Assembly (NCBI GenBank): GCA_029556545.1
Contig: JAKQEQ010000117.1
Coordinates: 1-24,242 of the forward strand
Source of the DNA: Candidatus Hydrogenedentota bacterium
Lineage (GTDB): Bacteria > Hydrogenedentota > Hydrogenedentia > Hydrogenedentales > JAGMZX01
Direction: 5' to 3'
Length of the DNA stretch: 24,242 bases
Below the pieces are notes generated by a model. It worked only from the letters and a program-made list of their open reading frames with translations, had not been told where the DNA came from and made no database searches. The stretch's first letter is position 1, and the number at the start of each line of letters is the position of its first letter. Made by a program: the position numbers and the translations under genes. Below, piece by piece: positions 1 to 7,620 of this stretch.

Positions 1-39
1 CTCGCCTTCCCCCTCACCTTCCCCCTCACCCTCCCCCTC
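1..39 (-). repeat. Gly-Glu coding tandem repeat
   Basis: A six-base degenerate tandem repeat (GAG GGN / GAA GGN on the minus strand) encodes alternating Glu and Gly directly after the lipidated cysteine region of the partial lipoprotein. The array is cut by the window edge, so its full length is unknown. Such tracts vary in copy number by replication slippage. Confidence 0.8.
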
Positions 40-120
40 GCCGCAGGGCGGGCAGCCGTGAAGGACCAGCAGGAGGCAGAGTGCCACCCATAGCCATGGG
101 AGCCTTCGGAAGTGTTGCAT
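1..120 (-). CDS. Partial lipoprotein with Gly-Glu repeat linker (5' end only)
   Basis: Reading the minus strand from ATG at 118-120 gives an unbroken 40-codon frame that leaves the window at base 1. It starts MQHFRRLPWLWV, with basic residues, then a Leu/Val-rich hydrophobic stretch ending in the lipobox-like LHGC (Cys23). This is a typical signal peptidase II lipoprotein start. After PPCG the chain becomes alternating Gly-Glu to the window edge, an acidic flexible tether of a kind seen on surface lipoproteins of uncultivated PVC-like and Hydrogenedentota-like bacteria. The functional domain lies outside the window, so no function can be given. No good Shine-Dalgarno sequence precedes the ATG, so the start rests on the signal peptide. 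It lies downstream of the lipoprotein gene at 249-1376, separated by a hairpin, so it is probably a separate transcription unit. Confidence 0.72.
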   Translation of the reverse strand, partial: MQHFRRLPWLWVALCLLLVLHGCPPCGEGEGEGEGEGEGE

Positions 121-193
121 GGAATCGTGCTCGCTACATCCAGGACCTGTTCGAGACGGGACCCATGAATGCGTGTTATGGCCGCTAACACAA

Positions 194-228
194 CGCGGCC
201 GCCGTCTCACAATACAACGGCGGCCGCG
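194..228 (-). terminator. GC-rich hairpin, likely terminator of the lipoprotein gene
   Basis: Bases 194-205 and 217-228 form a perfect 12-bp inverted repeat (arm CGCGGCCGCCGT) with an 11-base loop. It begins 21 bases beyond the stop of the minus-strand lipoprotein gene. In that direction the hairpin is followed by TTGTGTTAG, which is T-rich but not a clean T-run. It is probably an intrinsic or bidirectional terminator separating the two lipoprotein genes. A binding site is an alternative. Confidence 0.55.
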
Positions 229-248
229 CACTTGTTAACATCAACGGT

Positions 249-1376
249 CTAGTAAGCGGCGCTCCATGTGTACAATTGCGCCGACGGACCGGCCCAGTCA
301 TACGAATAACCCCACACCCGGAAGTCCAACACGCTCAGGTCGAACGAAACGCCCGCATTCAACCCGCCCGTCAGGACCACCGTCATGGGCGACGGATAAA
401 CGTCGATATCCGCGCGCAGGTACGGCATGACGTACCCGGACAGGGTCGCCGCACTATACAGCGTCACCGCGGGAACGACTTTCACATACACAACGATGTC
501 CGCCCCGATCTCGATGACCCATACCGGCTCATGCCCCGTGAACACCGGCGTACCCGCCTGGAAGTCGCTGCTCCAATTTCCGCCTTCGAACAGCCCGCTG
601 AAGTCGAAGTCATCCACAATGTCGAATCCGGCGGTCACCGCCGTGTCGCCGTCGAAGCGGCCCGTAATGCCGATCGGGAACCGCAGGCTTGCCACGCCAA
701 CGACGGGGATGGGGCCGATGCTCGTGGCGAACGGCTGCGTAATCGGCGGGATCAGGTCCGTCTCAAAGCGCAGCGTCGTCTGGTCATCCACGCCGACCTG
801 CACGTCAAAGTTCAGTATGGCCGTGCCGCTGGTCTGCATGTTGAACCGCGACAGACGGAACCCGTTCCACGACGCCGCGAGATAGATTTCCGGCACGCAT
901 TCGAGCGTCCCCCGCGCCACAGTGACTGCAATCCCGTAATCGCGGTAAATGTCTTTGCCGCTCAGGTCAACGATCGTCGCAACGCCGTCCACGCCGATTA
1001 AGCCCGCGTTGATGAAGTCCTGCGTCGTGAACTCGATATCCTGGAACAGCATGCCGAAGTCAATCGCCTCGGCCAGCGACGCCTTCGAGGTCTGTGTCAA
1101 CACGCCGCCCTTGGTCTCCGATACGGCCTCCACGCGCCGCAGGAACCCGCCCTTGTCCGATCCCACGATGATGTCCCCAACCTGAATCGGAGACGCCCCG
1201 CTCGTCGTGAAGGCTACGGCGTCCTCCTCAACGGCCGCGACATTAAGCTGCGGCACATCATCCACAACGACCAATCCGTCCTTGACCACCCCCGTTTCCG
1301 GGCAACCCAGCAGCGTCACCGACGCAAGAGCGACTACACAGAAGCTCCACTTCATCGAAGAATACACATCTACCAT
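249..1376 (-). CDS. Predicted outer-membrane or periplasmic lipoprotein, 375 aa, function unknown
   Basis: The chosen start is ATG 1376, with the Shine-Dalgarno GGAGGG about 8 bases upstream. A longer frame opening at 1430 is excluded because that ATG sits inside the promoter -10 box. The N-terminus (MVDVYSSMKW, then a hydrophobic stretch, then TLLGC with Cys25) is a lipoprotein signal. Residues about 64-105 (IQVGDIIVGSDKGGFLRRVE onward) resemble a short beta-rich module that recurs in secreted proteins of environmental bacteria. The rest is beta-strand-rich, with alternating hydrophobic residues and many Gly, Asp and Thr, and contains no Cys cluster or catalytic motif I can recognise. The C-terminus ends in aromatic residues (WSAAY), but a beta-barrel is not clear. 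It has its own strong promoter and a hairpin after the stop, so it is probably monocistronic. Probably structural or surface-exposed; I do not recognise a named family. Confidence 0.8.
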   Translation of the reverse strand: MVDVYSSMKWSFCVVALASVTLLGCPETGVVKDGLVVVDDVPQLNVAAVEEDAVAFTTSGASPIQVGDIIVGSDKGGFLRRVEAVSETKGGVLTQTSKASLAEAIDFGMLFQDIEFTTQDFINAGLIGVDGVATIVDLSGKDIYRDYGIAVTVARGTLECVPEIYLAASWNGFRLSRFNMQTSGTAILNFDVQVGVDDQTTLRFETDLIPPITQPFATSIGPIPVVGVASLRFPIGITGRFDGDTAVTAGFDIVDDFDFSGLFEGGNWSSDFQAGTPVFTGHEPVWVIEIGADIVVYVKVVPAVTLYSAATLSGYVMPYLRADIDVYPSPMTVVLTGGLNAGVSFDLSVLDFRVWGYSYDWAGPSAQLYTWSAAY

Positions 1377-1425
1377 CTCGGTTCCCTCCATCCCAGGGAC
1401 TACCCAGCCCCGGGCTCTTGATGTT

Positions 1426-1455
1426 GTCATAGCACATCGCTCTACACTTTGTCAA
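1426..1455 (-). promoter_or_regulatory. Sigma70-type promoter for the lipoprotein gene
   Basis: On the minus strand, TTGACA (1450-1455) and TATGAC (1426-1431) are separated by 18 bases. Just upstream of the -35 box lies an A/T-rich stretch (AAAATCCAGAAAAATATT) that could be an UP element. Transcription would start near 1419, giving a leader of about 40 bases that includes the Shine-Dalgarno site of the gene starting at 1376. Confidence 0.75.
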
Positions 1456-1605
1456 GCAATATTTTTCTGGATTTTCGCAATGAACGCATGGGGCGATCTC
1501 CCACCGCGTCTCCAGACGCGCAGACGTCTGTAAATAATTGTCGGACAGGCGGTTGCGTTCGGCTGGAGCCGCGCCGCGCATGGCATGCCACAAGCGCGTT
1601 ATCAC

Positions 1606-2595
1606 TCATCCCTTCTGGGCGGCCCAAAGCCGGGTCTTGGGGGTGAGACTCTTCAACTCACCGGGGAGAAATCCGGCGTCATCCGTCCAACGTCTGACCT
1701 CTTCGATCGAGTACGTGCCGCCCGCCTCCGTGTGCAGCAGCATGTGCAGCGCGAAGATAAGACTGAACGCGGGGCCCGACCGGTCCGGATCCGTCAGGAA
1801 ATCTTTGATAATGAGCGTCCCGCCTGATTCGAGCGCGTCATGGCACTTCCGGACAAGCCGCGCGTTCTGGTCCGCGCTCAGGATATGCACGATGTTCGAG
1901 ACGAGGATAAGGTCGTAGCCCGAGCCCAGGTCGTCCGCCGTGCAGTCGCCGGGCCGGTATGCCACCCGTTCCTCGAGTCCGGCGACGGCAACCTGATCCC
2001 GGGCGATCTCGATGACGGGCGGCAGGTCCATAATTGTCGCGCGGAGCCGCGGGTTCGCCTTGAGGAAGGTGATCGTGTACGTACCCGGACCGCCTCCGAC
2101 ATCGAGCAGGTGCTTGAAGGGCGCGATGTCGATGTGTTCGAGCAGGTCGGGCGCGCTCAGAAACGCAATGTTGCTCATGCCAAGAATGAAGTCGCGCAAT
2201 TCGCCGGTCGCCGGTCTGTGGCTGCCCTGCTTGACGCCCGTACCGGTGCGGACCGCCTCCGACAACCGGGACCAGGCGTCCCAACTGCGCTGCGTGTGCC
2301 GGAGAATCGCCCCTTGGTACGCGGGCTTTCCCGGCACGAGACATGTCGTGGCGACCGGCCCATTGCGGTAGCGTCCGCCATGCTTCGTCACGAGGTCCAG
2401 CGCCACCAGCCCGTCCAGCAGCATCGTTGTGCCGCGAACGCTGCACCCGATCCGTTGCGCGACGTCGTCCGCGCCGCGGTCCTCTTCAAGAAACGCGAAC
2501 ACGTTGTGGTCGTGTGCGGCGAACAGAATCCGCGATTGGCGAAAGGCGTTTGCCATTTCGCTGATCTTGCCCGTAAATTCGTGCAGTTCGCTCAT
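1606..2595 (-). CDS. SAM-dependent O-methyltransferase (plant OMT / acetylserotonin OMT-like), 329 aa
   Basis: Two-domain methyltransferase. Residues about 10-90 form the N-terminal winged-helix dimerisation domain (VFAFLEEDRGADDVAQRIGC, then LLDGLVALDLV). The Rossmann domain carries motif I DVGGGPGTY (165-173), the acidic residue after beta 2 at Asp190 (IMDLPPV), PGDC near 215, and SNIVHILS with His237 where this family often has its catalytic base. The length is normal. Families with this architecture methylate hydroxyls of small aromatic or polyketide-like acceptors, and bacterial members also occur in pigment and surface-glycan loci; the acceptor cannot be told here. The start lies 6 bases after the stop of the DUF5696-like gene, and its Shine-Dalgarno GAGG overlaps that TGA stop, so the two are translationally coupled. 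Last gene of the 1.6-9.6 kb block; no clear terminator follows. Confidence 0.9.
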   Translation of the reverse strand: MSELHEFTGKISEMANAFRQSRILFAAHDHNVFAFLEEDRGADDVAQRIGCSVRGTTMLLDGLVALDLVTKHGGRYRNGPVATTCLVPGKPAYQGAILRHTQRSWDAWSRLSEAVRTGTGVKQGSHRPATGELRDFILGMSNIAFLSAPDLLEHIDIAPFKHLLDVGGGPGTYTITFLKANPRLRATIMDLPPVIEIARDQVAVAGLEERVAYRPGDCTADDLGSGYDLILVSNIVHILSADQNARLVRKCHDALESGGTLIIKDFLTDPDRSGPAFSLIFALHMLLHTEAGGTYSIEEVRRWTDDAGFLPGELKSLTPKTRLWAAQKG

Positions 2596-2601
2596 AGTGC
2601 C

Positions 2602-4716
2602 TCAAGGATACGCGATGGTGTAGGTCTTCGCGTCGAAATCGACCGTGACTTGCGTGCCGTCCGCGAAGGTCGCGCGCTGTTTGCGCCGGCTGGCGTCCAG
2701 AAACTCGTGGTTCAGCATCTCGAACGCCGCGCACCGCCGCGACAGCGCCGACGCCTCGTTCACGCGCTCGATCTGGGCCTCCGTCGCGCCGGGGCCGATG
2801 TACGGCATGCCCGCGTTTAGCAGACAATGCAGCCGGCCCGCATCGCCCTTCGGGATGCCCCAGCCGCCCTCCCCGTCGTCCATGGACCAGGGCAGAAGGA
2901 TGGAATCGTGATAGACGAGGTTGAACAGCGGCGCGGGCACGCCGATGCGGCCCTCGTCGTTGAACGTGAAGTACGGACCGTGATGGACGAGGTCGAGGTC
3001 GGGCACGAAGCGGTCGACGGGCTCTTCCGAACTCATGACGTAGCCGCGCGCGCGCAGCAGGTCGAAACACTGCTTGCGATAGGCGGCGCATTCGGTCCGC
3101 GTCATCGGGTGCGTGGTCTGGAAACTCTCCTCGAGCGGCACAATCGCGAACACGTCGAGGTACGCGCCGCGCACCTTGACGCCATGCGCGGCGAAGAGAT
3201 CGTGGTTGCGGCGGACGTAGCCGGGCGCGTGTACGGCGCTGAGGATCGTCTGCGGTCCGCCGCACCACGTCGTGTGTTCCTCGAACGTGCCGTCCTCGTG
3301 TTCGAGCGCGAGGCGCCGGTCGAACGATGCGGCGTTAAAGTAGAAGTCGCGATACTGGTCATGCGTCGCGAAGATCCAGCCGAGTTCGTCGCACGTGTCC
3401 GCGAACAGGCGCAGGCCGTCCCAGCCGCCCTGTTCCTCGCCCGGCGGCAGCACGTCCGGGTGTCCGTTGTCGTAGCCGAAGAAGCCCCACCCGTCGAGGT
3501 GGACGTAGGCTTTGGCGATCCCCTTGGCGTTCAAGTCGCGCAATTGTTCCGCGAGCGTCGCGAAAGTTACGAGTTGGTGATTGGCCTCGAGGCGCTCCTT
3601 GTTGTAATAGTGCGACTGCCAGACATAGTGGTAAAGCGCGCCGACGTGGACGACCGGACGGCCCATGACCTTCCCGAGGTTCGGCGTCCGCGCCTGCTTC
3701 TCCGCGAGCGAGACGAAGCGGCCGGTCTCGACGACGTAGCGCCGGTATCGCTTGGCCAGCGAGACGTGGCTTGCTCCGGCGTCGAAGGCGTAAAGGGCCC
3801 AGCGCGGATGGCGCAGGCGCCGCAGACTCGAATACCAGAGCGGCTGCACCGTGGTAGGACCGCCGGGCGCGTGGCGGTAATGGACGCCGCCATCGTCGCT
3901 GGTCTCCAGAATCGTGATCACGCCGTGCCCGTCTTCGATCTGCCCCCACCACGGCATGTAGAGCGTGCGCGAGTTGGTCTGGTCCCGCCGGTCGATGCGC
4001 TCGTTCCAGTCGCCGGGCACGATCATGCCCTGCATGCACGGAATGACGCTCAGCGTGTCGGGACCGTTACCCACGACCAGCGGCTTGGGCCATTCGATGA
4101 CCTGGAAATCCATCACGTCTTCCGGCGAGGTGATCGAGAAGCGGATTTCCGCGCCGCTGAGGTGGATGCCCAGGATGAGGCTCTGATCGGGATGGTCCGG
4201 AAACCCGCGGATCGTCAGCAGCAGGGCGATGCTGTAACTCGTCCGTAGGACCTCGGCGCTGCGCGCGGCGGCGTCCAGGAAGCTCATGTCCCGGCCTGCA
4301 AGACGGATGTCCTGACGGTCGCAAGGCGCGAATTGCCAGGTCTTGTCCCGGAACGTGACCGCCAAGGCGAGATCGGCCTTGGCAAGCGTCGCGGTGAGGA
4401 CCTCATTGCGTAGCGTCCAGGACTCAACGGTCTCGATGAACTCGCCGGGGTCCACGCCGGGGCGATTCGCGGCGTGGTCCCACAGCCATGCGCGGACCTC
4501 GTCCATCCGCGCGTAGAGATCGTTCACCTGCTGCGCCTCTGCAGCGCCCCCGACGATCAGCGCCTCGATCCTCGCGATTTTCTCGCGCTTTTGGTCCTCC
4601 AGGGTCTCCGGAACGCTGATAGCCGCGAGACGTTCCAGGTGCTTTTCGAGCACCGCCATACGCGCGGCTACGTCGTCCGCCGCGAAGCACGCCGTCAGAA
4701 GCAACATCGTAATCAT
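2602..4716 (-). CDS. Secreted DUF5696-like glycoside hydrolase, 704 aa
   Basis: The N-terminus MITMLLLTACFA followed by Ala-Asp-Asp is a short signal peptide without the usual basic n-region. A predicted coiled-coil stretch follows (about 15-75, ARMAVLEKHLERL and similar). Residues about 170-310 are a beta-sandwich-like region, and about 340-660 a TIM-barrel-like domain with AYVHLDGWGFFGYDNGH (near 400), THDQYRDFYF, GAYLDVFAIVP (Asp near 519) and MSSEEPVDRF. This order resembles DUF5696 proteins, distant relatives of GH101/GH129 alpha-N-acetylgalactosaminidases; there the Asp in the GAYLD-like strand is the candidate nucleophile, and a Glu in SSEEP would be a candidate acid/base. Substrate and catalysis are inference. 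The C-terminus (TFADGTQVTVDFDAKTYTI) is a small beta domain. The start is supported by GGGGAGAG about 7 bases upstream. It lies 53 bases after a GT39-like membrane protein gene and just before the methyltransferase. Confidence 0.75.
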   Translation of the reverse strand: MITMLLLTACFAADDVAARMAVLEKHLERLAAISVPETLEDQKREKIARIEALIVGGAAEAQQVNDLYARMDEVRAWLWDHAANRPGVDPGEFIETVESWTLRNEVLTATLAKADLALAVTFRDKTWQFAPCDRQDIRLAGRDMSFLDAAARSAEVLRTSYSIALLLTIRGFPDHPDQSLILGIHLSGAEIRFSITSPEDVMDFQVIEWPKPLVVGNGPDTLSVIPCMQGMIVPGDWNERIDRRDQTNSRTLYMPWWGQIEDGHGVITILETSDDGGVHYRHAPGGPTTVQPLWYSSLRRLRHPRWALYAFDAGASHVSLAKRYRRYVVETGRFVSLAEKQARTPNLGKVMGRPVVHVGALYHYVWQSHYYNKERLEANHQLVTFATLAEQLRDLNAKGIAKAYVHLDGWGFFGYDNGHPDVLPPGEEQGGWDGLRLFADTCDELGWIFATHDQYRDFYFNAASFDRRLALEHEDGTFEEHTTWCGGPQTILSAVHAPGYVRRNHDLFAAHGVKVRGAYLDVFAIVPLEESFQTTHPMTRTECAAYRKQCFDLLRARGYVMSSEEPVDRFVPDLDLVHHGPYFTFNDEGRIGVPAPLFNLVYHDSILLPWSMDDGEGGWGIPKGDAGRLHCLLNAGMPYIGPGATEAQIERVNEASALSRRCAAFEMLNHEFLDASRRKQRATFADGTQVTVDFDAKTYTIAYP

Positions 4717-4769
4717 CGACTGCTCTCCCCTTCACGCAGCACCCAGCTCCAGCCAGGACCCGCGTCCAT

Positions 4770-6554
4770 TTATTCCACACGGTCCACCTGATCCCGACAT
4801 ACCCACGTGTCGTACGCCGCCGCGAAATCGTTTTGTCCGATCTTGCACAAGTGCAAGTCGCCCGCATCATAGCGGGCAAACGCCCGCGCGGCAAGCGGAG
4901 CAAGACCGGACTCCGGCGGATACGCCTCCGGCCCGACGGATAGCAGGTTGAGGACCCAAGGGCCTTCGACGCCGCTCAGCGTCTCCGCGACTTCTTCCAG
5001 CGACGCGACGGTATGCAGGGGCTTCATCGCGTAGACGAGGTAATGCGGCGCGAGAAGGCCGATATCGAGGTTCGCGGAGAACAACACATCCTCGTAGGCC
5101 GTGTGCCGCCCGACAAAACGCCCGATGCGTTCGTACTCGGGCCGCAGCGGATCGAAGATGCCCGCCTGGCGCGGGTCGCCCATCCACGCGAGATAGCCGC
5201 CCGCCGCGAATAACGCGAGCAGCGCCGCGACCGCGGAAGCGCGGCGGCGCGTGTCCCGGCTTCGACGGGACAGCGCGGCAAGGACCGCGCCTACCAGGAT
5301 CAGCGGAAGCAACGCGAACGACACTGCAAATTTCAGCGTGGTGAAGAAATGGACAAAAATCGAGCAGTGGGTCTGAAAGACCTGGTAGTAGATCAGGCAC
5401 GGCGCGAGGGTAATCAAGGCCAGCGCGGCCGGCCATTTGATCGTGTCTGGCGCGGCCCGTCCCCGGACGCGCAACGCGAGCAGCGCAAGACCTGCGGCGA
5501 TCAGGATCGCCGCGCACCCGAGTATTGCCGCCTTGGCGAACGGCCCGAACGCCATCGGCAGGAATTCGCCCCAGAATCGGCTGTTCAACGAGGGCAACAA
5601 GAATCGCGACCACTCGAGTTGACGCGGATTGAGCCCCGGCGTGTCGGGGTTGCCGCCCTGCTCGACGCCCGCGCCGTAGACAAAGCGCTCGACCGGCACG
5701 CCGAACCCGCCGTGATACGCCAGTTGCATCATGAAGAGCAGCACGGCCGCCAGCGCGGGGCTCCAGAACAACAGCGTGCGCTGGGCCCTCTGTTTCCAGG
5801 AGGCGCCGAGTTCGCCGCGCAGGAGCCGTGACGCAAACGCGCACGCCAGCACAAAGCCGAAAAACCAGTCCGTGAACATCCCCCAGAACACCACGGCAGC
5901 CTCGGAAACGGCCATGATCGCGCGTGTCTTCGGGGGGATTCCCGTCATGTGAAGCGTCTCTATCAGGAGAAGCAACGCGAAAGGCAACATGACGGCCTGG
6001 TCCGAGAAGTAGCCCATCTGATGCTCGTAGAAGGAGCCGCGCAGGAACAAATAGAGCGTGGGAGGGACCGCCGCGAGCAACACGGCGACCTTGAACCGAC
6101 GCAGTACGAAGAGGCAGACCAAGCCCAGCACGCAGGCGATCAGGAACTGCATGCACAGGTTGTAGACCATGGTCAACGTGGGCGTCGGTTCGACGCCGCG
6201 CGCCTTGCCGAGGATATAGATCGGCAGTATCGCGCCGGGCGGGAACGACAGATACGGCGTGCGCAGGCCGGCGTTCTCAATCGAGGCCGGCTCGCGATAC
6301 AGGGTGAAGCGGAGGTTCCAGGCCCCTTCGCGATGCCAGTTCTTCGCGCAGATGGTCGATCCGGTGGTCATCCAACTTGATACGCCGGTCGGCAGCCGCC
6401 CGAAGCCGTCCGCCCGCAAGTACACGCTGAACGCGAACAGCGCCGCGGTGTACACGCATACCGCCGCCGCGAGGACAAGTCGGCGCGCCCCGGCGTCTGC
6501 CGGCAGAGTCGTATGACCCTCACCGCTATCGTCCACTCTGTCCATCCCGTCCAT
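4770..6554 (-). CDS. Polytopic membrane protein, GT39/ArnT-like glycosyltransferase, 594 aa
   Basis: Roughly 10-12 hydrophobic segments occupy the first three quarters, followed by a soluble C-terminal part of about 120 residues (from DPRQAGIFDPLRPEYERIG). The large first loop between TM1 and TM2, with YLSFPPGAILPIY before the next segment, matches the layout of GT-C enzymes of the PMT/ArnT type, which transfer sugars from polyprenyl phosphate on the outer face of the inner membrane. The acidic Asp-Glu pair expected early in that loop is not evident, so activity is uncertain. The frame extends up to 6599, but those extra residues (MIKTWARCPCH) are encoded by a palindromic repeat element, so I start at ATG 6554; ATG 6545 is an alternative and neither has a strong Shine-Dalgarno. 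It lies between lpxK and the DUF5696-like gene on the same strand. Confidence 0.75.
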   Translation of the reverse strand: MDGMDRVDDSGEGHTTLPADAGARRLVLAAAVCVYTAALFAFSVYLRADGFGRLPTGVSSWMTTGSTICAKNWHREGAWNLRFTLYREPASIENAGLRTPYLSFPPGAILPIYILGKARGVEPTPTLTMVYNLCMQFLIACVLGLVCLFVLRRFKVAVLLAAVPPTLYLFLRGSFYEHQMGYFSDQAVMLPFALLLLIETLHMTGIPPKTRAIMAVSEAAVVFWGMFTDWFFGFVLACAFASRLLRGELGASWKQRAQRTLLFWSPALAAVLLFMMQLAYHGGFGVPVERFVYGAGVEQGGNPDTPGLNPRQLEWSRFLLPSLNSRFWGEFLPMAFGPFAKAAILGCAAILIAAGLALLALRVRGRAAPDTIKWPAALALITLAPCLIYYQVFQTHCSIFVHFFTTLKFAVSFALLPLILVGAVLAALSRRSRDTRRRASAVAALLALFAAGGYLAWMGDPRQAGIFDPLRPEYERIGRFVGRHTAYEDVLFSANLDIGLLAPHYLVYAMKPLHTVASLEEVAETLSGVEGPWVLNLLSVGPEAYPPESGLAPLAARAFARYDAGDLHLCKIGQNDFAAAYDTWVCRDQVDRVE

Positions 6555-6565
6555 ATCATTGCACG

Positions 6566-6620
6566 CGTGGCATGGGCATCTTGCCCATGTCTTAATCACG
6601 GGCGGGACGCCCGAGCCACG
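6566..6620. repeat. Composite palindromic repeat (two nested hairpins with closing arms)
   Basis: Outer arms CGTGG (6566-6570) and CCACG (6616-6620) enclose two hairpins: CATGGGC-ATCTT-GCCCATG (6571-6589) and GGGC-GGGAC-GCCC (6600-6612). The element fills the gap between the lpxK stop and the GT39-like start. A related hairpin with the same 7-base arms occurs at 12825-12843, which points to a dispersed family of REP/BIME-like elements. It could act as a transcript-stabilising or attenuating structure after lpxK. Confidence 0.75.
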
Positions 6621-6624
6621 TCAT

Positions 6625-7620
6625 CTACTCCATGTCTTCCAGCGCGATGCCCAATGCGTATACCGCCGCGCTTGGCGCGCGCACGCGGACCGCGTCCTTT
6701 TCCGTGAGTACGGTCCAGCGGTCCGCGCAGCCTGCCTGCAAATCGATGCCCGCATGGTCGCGATAGGACCGGCGAGACACCAGCACCGCGCCGAGCCCCT
6801 CGAGCGTGCGGAAGAACGCGTCCGGATTGCCGATGGCGCACGCGGCCTCGATCTCGCGACCGCGCAGGGACTCCAGCGACACGGCTTCGCCGTCGGCGAC
6901 GCGCCGGAGGCTATCGGGCGCGTGGCGCGTCAGGCGCAACGGCGTCTCGGGACATATCCGGCGGATCGCCGCCACGGTCCGGGCGCGATCATCCGCCTGA
7001 TCGCAGCGGGTAAGCGTGATCGCCGTGGCGCGGACCATCGCGTCCACCGGCTCGCGCAGGATGCCGCGCGGCAGCAGCCGCCCATTGCCGAAAGGGTTCG
7101 TCGCGTCGATGACCAGGATGTTCTCGTTCCGTTCGAGGGCAAGATACTGGAAACCGTCATCGAGAATGATCGTGTCGCATCCGAGTTGATCGGTGGCGTA
7201 CCGCGCGCCCGCCACGCGGTCCGCGGCCTTGACGACGTGTATCCCCGGAACCCGCCGCGCGATCAAGACGGCCTCGTCGCCGAAGCGATCGCAGGCTTCG
7301 TGCGGCGGCATACCGGGATCAAGCCGCGTCGGCTCGGGAATCCGGCGGCTGCCGTAACCGCGCGTCACCACGGCGACCCGGCGCCCGGCCTCGTGTTCCG
7401 CCCGTGCGCGCTCGATGACCGCCGGGGTCTTGCCCGTGCCGCCGACGGTGAGGTTCCCGAAACTGATGACGCGGGCGTTCACGCGGACGCGCGGCTGTCG
7501 CTTGCGCCGCCACATGCCGATGCGCACGATTGGCGTCGCCGCGCTCAGCAGCGCCGCCACCGGCATCGGGAGGGGATCGCCGCGGCGGACGCGTTCGGCG
7601 ATGGAGGGCAGGCGGCTCAT
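6625..7620 (-). CDS. lpxK: Tetraacyldisaccharide 4'-kinase (lipid A biosynthesis)
   Basis: Phosphorylates the 4' position of tetraacyldisaccharide 1-phosphate to give lipid IVA at the inner face of the cytoplasmic membrane. Diagnostic motifs are the Walker A type GNLTVGGTGKTP (55-66), VTRGYG (86-91), GDEAVLIARR (114-123), LDDGFQ (153-158) and PFGNGRLLPRG (176-186). Length 331 aa is normal. The hydrophobic N-terminal stretch (MPVAALLSAATPIVRIGMW) fits the membrane anchor of the family. The ATG overlaps the dprA stop (ATGA, 7617-7620), so the two are translationally coupled. Its presence shows that the organism makes lipid A. It is not next to other lpx genes here; pairing with dprA may simply be a housekeeping operon. 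Confidence 0.96.
   Translation of the reverse strand: MSRLPSIAERVRRGDPLPMPVAALLSAATPIVRIGMWRRKRQPRVRVNARVISFGNLTVGGTGKTPAVIERARAEHEAGRRVAVVTRGYGSRRIPEPTRLDPGMPPHEACDRFGDEAVLIARRVPGIHVVKAADRVAGARYATDQLGCDTIILDDGFQYLALERNENILVIDATNPFGNGRLLPRGILREPVDAMVRATAITLTRCDQADDRARTVAAIRRICPETPLRLTRHAPDSLRRVADGEAVSLESLRGREIEAACAIGNPDAFFRTLEGLGAVLVSRRSYRDHAGIDLQAGCADRWTVLTEKDAVRVRAPSAAVYALGIALEDME

Noticed and set aside
1377-1430. Extended N-terminus of the lipoprotein from ATG 1430
   Set aside because: That ATG lies in the -10 box of a near-consensus promoter, so it is not transcribed; the signal peptide starts at 1376.
2827-4248. 473-codon plus-strand frame
   Set aside because: Antisense to the DUF5696-like gene; low-complexity Arg/Val/Glu composition and no motif.
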